From: Pelargonium nanum
Taxonomy: Eukaryota; Streptophyta; Magnoliopsida; Geraniales; Geraniaceae
Direction: 5' to 3'
DNA length: 20,784 nucleotides
Assembly: GCA_036897485.1 (NCBI GenBank)
Contig: JAYMTF010001888.1
Span: forward strand, 1-20,784
Shown: positions 9,106 through 17,706 of the stretch, piece after piece
How the letters are laid out: each line of letters starts with the position of its first letter
How positions within the stretch are numbered: the first letter of the stretch is position 1
Notes under the pieces: generated by a model
What the model saw: only the letters and a program-made list of their open reading frames with translations
Databases searched by the model: none
Told to the model about the DNA's origin: nothing
Position numbers and translations under genes: made by a program

Positions 9106-9756
9106 TTATGGTAAGTACAATACATGGTTACATCCTACTTTCACGGTGTTCTTGCCAAGGAAATAGTACAATAACACCCAAACTATTAGAGTGCAAGTTA
9201 ATTTTTTTTTTACAGAACAATAACAACTCTCCTTCTTGAAACTACCCAAAGAACTTCCATGTATAGTTTCATTCTTCAAACCATCCAAACTATTTTCTCT
9301 TACCATCTTCTCGACCTTTAAAGTAGCATTCTCTTCTATCAGCTCAACAATTTGCTCATTCAACATGCCAACATTAGCTTCCAATAATTTTACCTTCTCG
9401 TGCAAAGGAGGCAGAATGTTTTTTTTCCATAAACACACGATTCTGGATCTTTCCATTCAAAAAATGGACACTTGAAAAATCTCTATTCATAGACAAATTA
9501 AATAGGATGAATTAGCGTAAAATACTAGAAAATTTTAAAATCACAATTTTGTAAATTAGGGTTGTTTCCATACAAGTTCTATTAAAAAAACTCATGTTGT
9601 TAAACTTAGGGTATATCTTTCACAACCAACGAATCTTCTGCTCGGATTGTCAGCTGACCAAGACGTTCGAATTGGAGCGGTTATGCCGCAATGACAGACA
9701 TGACGATCGACTTCCATGGCAGCATGACCTCCTTCTCTAGCTTCTCTACGCGACAT
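9106..9756 (-). pseudogene. GRF-type zinc finger/coiled-coil/membrane-tail protein gene of the MULE
   Basis: A second gene of the element, convergent with the transposase. Exon 1 starts at ATG 9756 (MSRREAREGGH) and holds the first part of a GRF zinc finger: VCHCGITAPIRTSW then NPSRRFVGCERY. This gives C21, C23, C45 and the NPxRRF core. An intron of about 120 bases follows. Its acceptor, AATAG, ends at 9483, but the donor near 9605 is unclear. Exon 2 gives RFFKCPFFEWKDPE, with the fourth cysteine and the typical FFEW.DPE end of the finger. The frame then breaks at an A-run (T8 on the plus strand, 9419-9426): one more A would join it to NILPPLHEKVKLLEANVG. A heptad-like coiled coil and a hydrophobic segment, LTCTLIVWVLLYYFLG, follow, with the stop at 9106-9108. 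GRF fingers bind single-stranded DNA in other proteins. Its role here is unknown. The position matches mudrB of MuDR, but I see no sequence relation. Confidence 0.75.
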
Positions 9757-10013
9757 GTTTCTCACTTACCTAATAGAAGCAATCCAACCAGTACGCACAC
9801 AGAAACAACTCGATCGAACCACCTTGCCGACACTAACTGTTGAAAACAAACCTGCAACTCCAACAACAAAAATTAGGAAAATAGGGCTTTGTGGGAGGAA
9901 GAAGACGATGGCTTATTATTAAGATACAAGGAAGGGCATTATTGGTATTAAAATTTTCAGACCAACATGTGCCACTCACATGATCACTAAAAACTTAAAT
10001 TCTGTTTATTTTA
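9757..10013. other. Right subterminal region/promoter of the GRF gene
   Basis: Lies between the GRF start codon and the right TIR. On the minus strand it carries pyrimidine-rich leader-like sequence (about 9870-9910) and a GTAAGTGAG donor-like site just upstream of the ATG. It presumably holds the promoter and leader of the minus-strand gene. No TATA box is clear enough to mark. Confidence 0.35.
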
Positions 10014-10124
10014 ACTAACAAATCGGGTGATGGAAAGATGATGGGGGTCATATTCTTATTAATATAGTTTAGGTAGTACAATTGCTTTAAGTGACAAGTT
10101 CGCGGGGGCATCTGCAATTAACCC
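10014..10124 (-). repeat. Right terminal inverted repeat of the MULE
   Basis: The reverse complement begins GGGTTAATTGCAGATG and tracks the left TIR to about GTTAGT. Differences include AATAAGAATATGACC versus AACAAGAATCCGACC and a one-base shorter C-run. Confidence 0.93.
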
Positions 10125-10133
10125 TTTATAGTA
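10125..10133. repeat. MULE target-site duplication, right copy
   Basis: TTTATAGTA, identical to 3610-3618, directly adjoins the outer end of the right TIR. Confidence 0.95.
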
Positions 10134-10710
10134 TATGTACTACTAACCCAATAAAAGAAAAAGTTGAGTTGGTAAAACAAACGCAGACAATTTGGTCTTC
10201 ATTGACTTAAGTTCTTCAATAATAATAATAAAACATTTTTTCACTGAGGAGAAAGAGTTGAGAAAATTGAGAAATTTGCATGCCCATCCGATATTGGTTC
10301 TCTCTCCGACCCTATGTTATTTACCATATACCATTGTACAATTAAACACGTAAACAATAAAAATACTTACGGTCATCTATAAACACATAGATTTTATTTG
10401 AGTTGTCTACTTTATTGTCTATAGAGGTGAAATGTCTATAGAGGTAATGGAAGGAGTTTCTAAATATATATAGAGAATAAGAGTTTTGTTTGGTAAACTA
10501 ATGTTTGGAAGAAATTTGAGAATTTTTTTTATTGTTTGGTAAAATTGTCTAAAAGTATGGGTATTAATATGAAATGACCAAATTTCCCTTAATTTAAAAA
10601 GAAAAAAAATAATAAAATAATAAATTGTTTTTAAAATTTGGGGATTACTTTCCCAATTTATTCACAATTCCAGTTTTAGGGCTTACGTTATATTATTAGA
10701 TACTATAGCA

Positions 10711-11046
10711 AACTAGAAGGTAAACCCACACATACTATCTGACCAAGGAATACCTCATATTTAAAGGTCCACCGCACAATCACATGTAAAAAATAGGAGG
10801 TAAGCCCACATATAATGTGGGTTTACCGTTTGACCGCGGTATACCTCACATTTCAAAGATTCACCGCTCAGACACATGTAACAAATAGAAGGTAAACCCA
10901 CATGTATATGTGGGTTTACCGTCTGACCGCGGCATACCTCACATTTAAAGGGTCCACCGCACACACATAACAAATAGAAGGTAAACCCATGGTTTACCAT
11001 CTGACGGTATACCTCACATTTAAAGGGTCCACCGCCCAGACACATA
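10711..11046. repeat. Four tandem units with variable palindromes
   Basis: Four units begin at about 10711, 10791, 10883 and 10972 and are 75-92 bases long. Each has AAATAGAAGGTAAACCCA, a GGTTTACC-containing segment (eroded in unit 1), a CTGACCGCGGTATACCTCA-like segment, then TTTAAAGGGTCCACCGC and a CACATAAC end. The start of each unit is an inverted repeat that differs in length. Unit 3 has a perfect 13-base-arm hairpin (GGTAAACCCACAT, 4-base loop, 10891-10920). Unit 2 has a similar imperfect one (from about 10799). Unit 4 has only 8-base arms with CAT between (10980-10998). The array is GC-richer than its surroundings. Confidence 0.85.
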
Positions 11047-11511
11047 ACTGTGATGAACTAAATCGTAGTTTTGCCCACGTATTTTCTCGGTCTACCATAC
11101 AGTGTTATTCTTTGAAAAACTGAACAAAATTGAAACAATAAGCAACGTCAAGTACCTTGGATGTAGTCTCTCATCACTGAAATTCCCTGAGAGTCTGCAA
11201 CAACTTATATTTTTTCTTCTCTTCCAACTATTTGCAGTTCTCACTACCTCTCACTGTATTATATTCAACTTGTTTTCTGTAGAATATTGATGATGGTGGG
11301 TGAACGGATTGTTGTCTTGATGATGGTGGTTGACATGCAGTATATAGTTAACACACACATAAAGAAAGAGTTGGGAGGGAGGGATAGCTAGATAGGTAAA
11401 ATGACATCACAATTTGAGGAGTAGCTTTGGTATGAAATGTTATATAGACATATACAGTAATCTCACAGGAGCAACCCAGCTCATGTGAGAAGTAGAGCTT
11501 TTGAGGATGAT

Positions 11512-11541
11512 TTTCATGAATGTCTATAGACATTCATGAAA
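11512..11541. repeat. Perfect 30-base palindrome
   Basis: The half-site TTTCATGAATGTCTA is followed immediately by its exact reverse complement with no spacer. It includes the TGTCTATAGACA core that recurs at the ends of the surrounding element. Confidence 0.95.
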
Positions 11542-11614
11542 TAGAAGACAACCCAACCAATATTTTGTCAAAAATTTTGTCTATAGACATCAAGTAGAGA
11601 ACCCAAACAAACCC

Positions 11615-14008
11615 ATAATCACCACTAGTTTTGCTTTTTTTTGCATGACTATCTATTACATTCTCATTCTATCATATTATTTCTTACATTATATACGAGT
11701 TTATGTTTCAAGTATTATAAGGTATATGTACTCGTCTTCAGTGAACTTGTACAATAAGACGTCACTTTGTTCTTACATTAATTTTCATATTGGGTGATAA
11801 GATTTACATTTAATCGCTAAAAAAAAGTTTTTTTATATATATAATTTTTATGGGTCTATTTTTTGTTTTTGTTTAGCACATTGTCTCCAAAAATGATTAT
11901 ACTACTTTAAATCGTTTTTGTGTCAATCTATTCGTGTCGTATTCGTGTTGAGTCGTGCAACAGAACCAACTTTCATCATAACACAAACACGACAAGTATG
12001 CACGGATTTTTAGCTCTGCTATTCACAGTTGATACAAAATTTTCTTTTAGTATTGGGCTGCGAAAAGCTAAACCGACAAATGATTTTTATGTGAAGAAAC
12101 TCTAACCCAGAAAGAAATAAAAGCCCACAGTTAAGTCTAAAAGAGCAGGCCCACAAGACATTAACAGTCCAAAACATTGAATCTTAGTTGGGTTGTGTTG
12201 AACAAAAAGTGGGCTACACTCAGCACTTGTGTTGCAAATCAACTTTAATTCTCATGACAATTTACAAAAAAATATACTCTAATTATACATTCGGACAAAA
12301 GTTTATTATTTTGTATTCTAATTTTCCCTTAATTATCACAACTTTCGCGTATAAGTATGCATTATTTTTTAAAATTAAGCTCATAATCATGTTCATACAG
12401 CTTTATCACATGATATTGATAAATAAAAAAAAACATAATTGAACGATCAAAGTACAAAATTATGAATATTTGAAACACAACTCATTAGTGGGAGAGGATT
12501 TAAGTACATGTGTCCAAGTGTCAAGAAGTGAGGTGTATGGCCCTTAGTTTAAGGTTATTTGGGTGCTTTCCTAATGTGATTATTAGCTTAGCCTAATTAA
12601 TTAATTTGTAGTGTTTGATACATTTTCTTGTAGATTGACTTTCTAAATTAGTTTTGGAAATGAAGACATCATCATGAAAATGACTCATATATGGTATAGT
12701 AATATTATAATAGCATCAATGAATCAATCCCACATTGCAAGTTTTGGAAAGGAGTCACCATCTTATCTGTTTAATTATAGTAGGAAACTTAGGTGTGGGT
12801 GGGTTGCTTGTTTTTGCTTATAAGTTTCTGCTACTTTCCGCATTGGTAGGAAGTGTTAGGATATATTAATTAGTTCCCAACTTTTATAATATGAAACATT
12901 TGTGTTGTGTTGTGTCATTGTTGTTATTACCAATTACTACTCTATTGTTTTGAATGAATACTTCATCTTTTTAAAATGTGTCGTCAGTTTTAATTAGTTT
13001 GAGAAAAATAAATAAAAAGTTAGTTAGATAAAGATATATTTACCCTTGTATCATCGTGATTATGTACTAAGGGATACTAACTTGTTATAAAAATACAATT
13101 AGATAATTTATGCATAACTAACTAAAAATTAAAAGAGATAAGCTCATTTTGAGACAAAAAATTAAGAGAAAACGACGTTCATTTTCAGACAGATAGAGTA
13201 TTATGTTTCTAGTAAGTGTCAGATGTAAAGAATAAAAGAACACAACCCATATATTAACCGATGAGAATGTTAGTATGGCAAAAAAATTAAGAACTCACTT
13301 GATTCGATATTTCTTCCTCATATGGATATAAACATGTTGTTGAGGTTGGCGATGAATTTTGTAGATCTAGGTACGTGATTCATTTAAGAAAATTCTACAC
13401 AAGAAAACACACATTAAGTGAAAACCACATGTCGCACTGGAATGCACCTTTGAGTGAAAATAAGTATATCAGGTTTAACAACTATGATTCAATGTGTGAT
13501 TATGTTTTGTACCTCAACCCCAAAGAGAATTTATAGGGCAAATTAATTAATACGTCGAATCTGAATATGTGTGATCTAGATGGGTATTTAGATCGGATCG
13601 TGGGTCGTTTGTTGGATCATGAACTGGACCATGGATCGAACTGAATGTCTTACATGTCAATCTAAGCAAAACTGGGGGAATACATAACTGCCACAACCGT
13701 GATTCACACCATTAAAGCATTTTTAGTTTTTGCGAGGTACATTTAAATTTTCTTTTATCGTATAACCTATGCAATAGTGTTTTAAAAGTTCAATATTTTA
13801 TGTATCGTCATTACTAATCACATTCAACAACAATTAGTTATATTAATTGTCGTTTTCACTGTATTACGTGATGTTCAATTCTACCTCTAAATTAACTCCT
13901 ATGTTCATGGAACATGAAGTAAGTTATACTAAAATTATATAATAAGCTCAATGCAAACATCAATAGACCATATATAGTTCATTTTAATACAACAAACCCT
14001 AAACACCA
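11615..14008. other. Gene-free AT-rich tract
   Basis: No coding region, RNA gene or bounded transposon is supported over about 2.4 kb. Local features are weak. CGTGT/ACACG-rich wording near 11925-11995 resembles text near 3295-3375. Several GCCCA motifs cluster around 12122-12210. An ATCCCACATTG motif at about 12726-12736 resembles the snRNA upstream element or a small-LTR motif, but no RNA body follows. Confidence 0.45.
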
Positions 14009-14011
14009 TTG

Positions 14012-14642
14012 CACGTGGCATTGAAGGTGTGTGTCCCCAACAGTGAAATCATAAACGTCCACGTGAGGAGCTATTTTATAAGCATTTGTAATGTACCTTG
14101 TATCTTAAAAGTTGGAGTAATTAACATACACAAGACACACCTAAAACTATAATCTAGTAGTTGACTAACACTTGTCATGGAATCCAACAGTTCAATTTCC
14201 AAAAATAGGCAAGGTCATCGGCACGTGGCTTGCACTCATGAGAGTGGATCTCCTACTTTGTTGGTCAAGAAATAAAAAAGGTGATATATGAAAGTGAAGT
14301 TATTTCATTATTTGTACAAAAAGAAAGTGAGGAACATGAAATGACGACATGTCCGATGCAAGTGGGACACAAAAATACACTCTTATCCTCCTTCATTTAC
14401 TCACCGGCACTGTTATAAATTTCAAATTTTGTACCAAAAATATATAATGAGAGATGACGTACGTATTATTATCTCACTGATGAGTATGGCGAATCATAAC
14501 GCGCCACGTGTATGTCATGTTTTATAAACTGGACGCTCTGTGCCAAAAGTTCATGGAAGATAGTGGCATCATATATGTCAGATTTTTATTATTTAAATTG
14601 AATTTTAAATCACAAATATATAAAATATACATGTGCCACGTA
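14012..14642. promoter_or_regulatory. Cluster of CACGTG (G-box) motifs
   Basis: CACGTG occurs at 14012-14017, 14060-14065, 14222-14227 and 14505-14510, and the related CACGTA at 14637-14642. Most sit in a GCACGTGGC, CCACGTG or GCCACGTG context, as in bZIP/bHLH-bound and abscisic-acid or light-response promoters. No gene starts nearby on either strand, so promoter function is only a possibility. The motifs may belong to an unrecognised repeat or to an untranslated transcript. Confidence 0.35.
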
Positions 14643-15564
14643 GATTGCCAGTTTGCCAAGGCATTTTATGTAAAATTTGGAACAAATAGCATTTTTTTTT
14701 GTTCACCTCAATTTGAAATTTTCATTTTGAAATAAATGTTTACCTCTTTTTTATTTCTTGAAATAATAGGCCGTGTGATATAAAATGTTTTGAGAATTTG
14801 TCTATTTTGTGCAAACTCTTGCCTTGATAAAGGGCATGGCAAGAGATTTGTATTATTCAATCATTTAGTCACTAATTTTAATTTACGTGTTTATATTTTT
14901 AAAGTGAATAAATAATATAATAATATAAAACTCATACTTTAATGTTCTTTAACATCTGTAATATGTTCACAACTTTCGTTAATAAAATTACAACATCATA
15001 TTGTAATATCTCGGTCAAACGGATTATTTTGTTTCTACAAATATATTTAAGTGAATATGAGTAAAATTTCGTAAAGTATTATCTAGACAATAGTTTGACT
15101 TGCAATTGTGTTTGTATCTTGGGACTATTTTTCGTCGGGCAATTAAAAAACGAACCTTCACGTAATTAAGCTTGATGCACTTGTGAAAAACATATTAGAT
15201 GTTGAGCCTAACATTTGATATCAAATACTCAAGGATGGAGCATACTATGCAATATATATTTCTTTTTTGTATTTAGCTTATCACCGTTCTTAATTATGGA
15301 ATATCTTGCACCACTCCACTCCTTTGGCTAGCTACACTAATTTTGGATAATGAGATCATGTAAATACGTTTAGTGTTTATAATAACTTAAAAATTATAAA
15401 TGTAGTATGGTATTGTACTTTCTTATTACAGTAAAGTTTGGGGCAAAAGAATAAAAACATCTTTAATTCTGTATAAAATAATGTGAGAAACTTTGTAATA
15501 AGTTATATCTCTTATTACTTTGATGTCACAATATTAAATTTAAATAAATAACAGGCAACATGGA
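14643..15564. other. Gene-free AT-rich tract
   Basis: Nothing coding is supported. An 8-base-arm hairpin, CTCTTGCC ... GGCAAGAG, lies near 14817-14846. It matches no microRNA I recognise. Confidence 0.4.
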
Positions 15565-15573
15565 TGAAAAATA

Positions 15574-15940
15574 GGGATAACTACAAATGATTATTTATGT
15601 ACTTATCGCCTTTCATAATGAACACACTGAATTTCTTTTTAGACTATCTTGAACTATATTTTACCAATTTCGTCGGTTAATTTTAACGAAATTTTACAAA
15701 AATGTCAAATTTAAAGTAGTCCATTGCAAAAAGTGACAAGTACATGATAGTTTAAAGTTACAAAAAGAAAGTGACAAGAAAGGCAAAATTGTCATTTTTC
15801 TAAAAATTCTATTAAAGTTAACTAAAAGAATTAGTGGAAAATAGTTCAATTATTTAAGTGTAATTTAATTTTTTTTAAAATATTTAGAATTTTTCATTAC
15901 AAAAAGTGACAAGTACAAAATAATTACATATTATTGATCT
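15574..15940. mobile_element. MULE-type MITE with long degenerate TIRs
   Basis: A 367-base non-coding element that is almost wholly inverted repeat. The left end (GGGATAACTACAAATG ... ACTTATCGCC ... AATTTCGTCGGTTAATTTT) pairs with the right half (AAAGTTAACT ... GAATTAGTGG ... ATAGTTCAA ... CATTACAAAAAGTGACAAGTAC). The flanks are TGAAAAATA (15565-15573) and TGAAAATTA (15941-15949), an 8-of-9 match. A 9-base target duplication is typical of Mutator elements. The ends differ from those of the 6.5-kb MULE, so it belongs to another family. The short centre repeats AAAAAGTGACAAGTACA. Confidence 0.7.
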
Positions 15941-16020
15941 TGAAAATTAACCAAAAAGCTTTTATATATCCAAACCCTAACCCTTTGCACAACATATTAC
16001 CAAATCATTATATAGATAAC

Positions 16021-16366
16021 TAAGAGCATTCACATTGAGGGTCCTCAATGCATTGGGACCTTAAATGAGTCTTCAAAAAATATTGGGACCATTAATGTGG
16101 AGAAATCTTTAAGAGGGACTTGAACCTTAATGATTGCTTTCATTTTTTAATACATTAACCAATAGTATGATAATAAGTGATAAATAGAAATCAAATAATT
16201 ATAATATAATAGATCTAATATGGTAATTAGGGACTCAAATTTGAGTCCATCAATAAAGAAAATAAAATTAAAGAGAACCTTTGCTTATGTGACTAACTAA
16301 AAATTATAATATAACAAGCAGGGACTCAATTTGAGTCCCTTTGATCGATGTTGGTCTTAAACCGAT
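16021..16366. mobile_element. MITE-like repeat with internal palindromes
   Basis: The left end, AGAGCATTCACATTGAG, is loosely inverted to the right end, GATGTTGGTCT. Both styles are common at plant MITE ends. The interior has two related segments: AATTATAATATAA followed by perfect palindromes built on GGACTCAAATTTGAGTCC (16231-16248) and AGGGACTCAATTTGAGTCCCT-type arms (16320-16340). The flanks are TA/TAA-like, and the target duplication is unsettled. There is no coding capacity. Confidence 0.5.
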
Positions 16367-16955
16367 AAATTATTTTGTAAACATAAAAATGATAATAAAA
16401 TTTGAGACATAGAAATAGAGAATAACTATACCTTATCTAAACTTTATTGCAGAGAATTGAGAATCCAGTAATAGCATAACCCATAAGGTGCCAAATAAGG
16501 TATCGTACGTGGTGGTGATGATTCTGTAATAATGCATGAAGCTGGACACATATTATATATACATACAACAAACAACAATATATATATATAGCAAAAAAAA
16601 GACTCTCAGCCAATAAATCATGGCCAATTAGGTGATGCCACGTCAACTATTTACACCTATACTCGCCCCAATGAATTTTTGGGCGCGGAGCGCCCCACCC
16701 GGATCCGTTTTCTTTGTCTCTAGGCTGAGACTCTCAGTCAATTAATATTGGCTGAGATTCCTGATACTCTCTATATATATATATATATGTATGATATGTG
16801 TCTCGAGTTACAAGAGGATAAATCTGATAATGAGTCATCAATACAAATTAATGGTGTTATAGACACGTGTCAATCCCATAGTGGTCTCCGTTCATGCGTG
16901 GCACTTCCTCGCCGTCTCTCTCAGAAAACGCCACTCGCACTATCTTCATAGTAAC
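16367..16955. other. Intergenic stretch with GC hairpin and AT microsatellites
   Basis: No gene is supported. It holds a GGGCGC-GGA-GCGCCC hairpin (16681-16695) in a short GC-rich patch. Nearby GACTCTCAG(C/T)CAAT phrases occur at about 16601 and 16732, and GGCTGAG at about 16724 and 16750, forming partial direct and inverted copies. AT runs lie near 16567-16590 and 16774-16790, and a palindromic GACACGTGTC (16862-16871) is present. Confidence 0.5.
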
Positions 16956-16959
16956 TTAA

Positions 16960-17702
16960 GGGCTTGTTCGGCAACTTGTAGGAGACTCCTTTCGGACATG
17001 CCACGTAGGGAATTCTTTTACTACAAGAGTGTATTTGTTGTCTAATTTGTGCCAAAACAAGCTTTGATCTGGAATCACCTTTCCAGCACCTTCTGCACCT
17101 TATTTTTTGAATGAGACAATTGTTTCTGTATTAAGCAAGAATGAGATACATGAATGTCTCACATTTTTCTATTATTTTGTTCTAAATTTTCTTATATTTG
17201 TCCAATATAACTTCAATTCTTCTTTTATTTTGTTGATCTAACTCATTTTTAATGTTGCTATGTGTTTTGGTTTATTAGATAAGAATAAGTCGACCGGAGT
17301 TTGTGAGTATTTTAGAAGTATATATATATATATATGTCGATTGTGATAAAAGAAAAACTATTAGTGCTACCAACGCCGTGATAGAACTCAAACGTGAGAC
17401 GTCTAAAAGGATTCTTATACTACTTGACTATATTAATTCTTAATTATTATATAAATTAATAACTTTTTATCTGCTTAATTAGATTGATTTTAACTAATAT
17501 CGACTCAAGTTTCTGCAGAAGCTCTCTTTGATGGCTACAAGAGTTGTTTGTTGGCTTATGAGAATGTCAACTTTAAGTTGAAAAGAAACTCATTTGCTAT
17601 TGGAAGTTCTTGTTTTTCGTCAAACTGACAACAAACTTCGAGAAGCTCCAAAAATAAAAAGAAGTTGACTTGAAGTTGTATATACACTCACCAAACAAGG
17701 TC
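16960..17702. mobile_element. Possible TTAA-flanked non-autonomous element
   Basis: The left end, GGGCTTGTTCGGCAACTT, resembles the reverse complement of the right end, GACCTTGTTTGGTGAGTG. The match is about 12 of 18 by eye, with the GGNCTTGTTYGG style common at plant hAT and PIF-type MITE ends. TTAA lies directly outside both ends (16956-16959 and 17703-17706). The interior is non-coding, with a TA run near 17318-17334. Four-base flanks in AT-rich DNA are weak evidence. Confidence 0.4.
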
Positions 17703-17706
17703 TTAA

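Larger units (their letters stand above)
3619..10124 (+). mobile_element. Full-length Mutator-like element (MULE)
   Basis: A 6,506-base class II transposon. It is bounded by inverted repeats of about 111 bases that both begin GGGTTAATTGCAGATG, and it is flanked by the identical 9-base TTTATAGTA. Inside are a plus-strand MURA-type transposase gene (about 4351-8582) and a convergent minus-strand gene for a GRF zinc finger/coiled-coil protein (9106-9756). The two genes read towards each other from the two ends, as mudrA and mudrB do in maize MuDR. The catalytic exons look intact. The N-terminal start region, the transposase tail and the GRF gene each carry an apparent frame lesion. The copy is therefore probably young by its ends but defective in coding. 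Confidence 0.93.
10390..11614. mobile_element. Non-autonomous DNA element with imperfect TIRs
   Basis: The left end (10390-10426) and the reverse complement of the right end (11579-11614) match at roughly 29 of 37 positions by eye. They share TTTGxGTT.TCTACTT and TGTCTATAGA. The TGTCTATAGA motif recurs near both ends (10416, 10433, 11521, 11578), like subterminal transposase-binding repeats. The flanking bases share only ATA, which could be a 3-base duplication or chance. No transposase is encoded. The interior holds the palindrome-bearing tandem array (10711-11046) and a 30-base palindrome (11512-11541). The superfamily is undecided: hAT, CACTA-like and PIF-like are all possible. Confidence 0.45.

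Noticed and set aside
10761..11045. Repetitive minus-strand open frame across the tandem array
   Set aside because: The repeated peptide simply reflects the DNA tandem units. Codon content and length follow the array and not a protein.
10711..11046. CRISPR-like array
   Set aside because: The units are contiguous, with no unique spacers, and the setting is a plant nuclear genome.
12726..12790. ATCCCACATTG as the upstream element of an snRNA or 7SL gene
   Set aside because: There is no properly spaced TATA box and no snRNA or 7SL body after it. The same wording occurs in plant small-LTR repeats.
14817..14846. Hairpin as a microRNA precursor
   Set aside because: The stem is only about eight base pairs, and neither arm matches a microRNA family I know.
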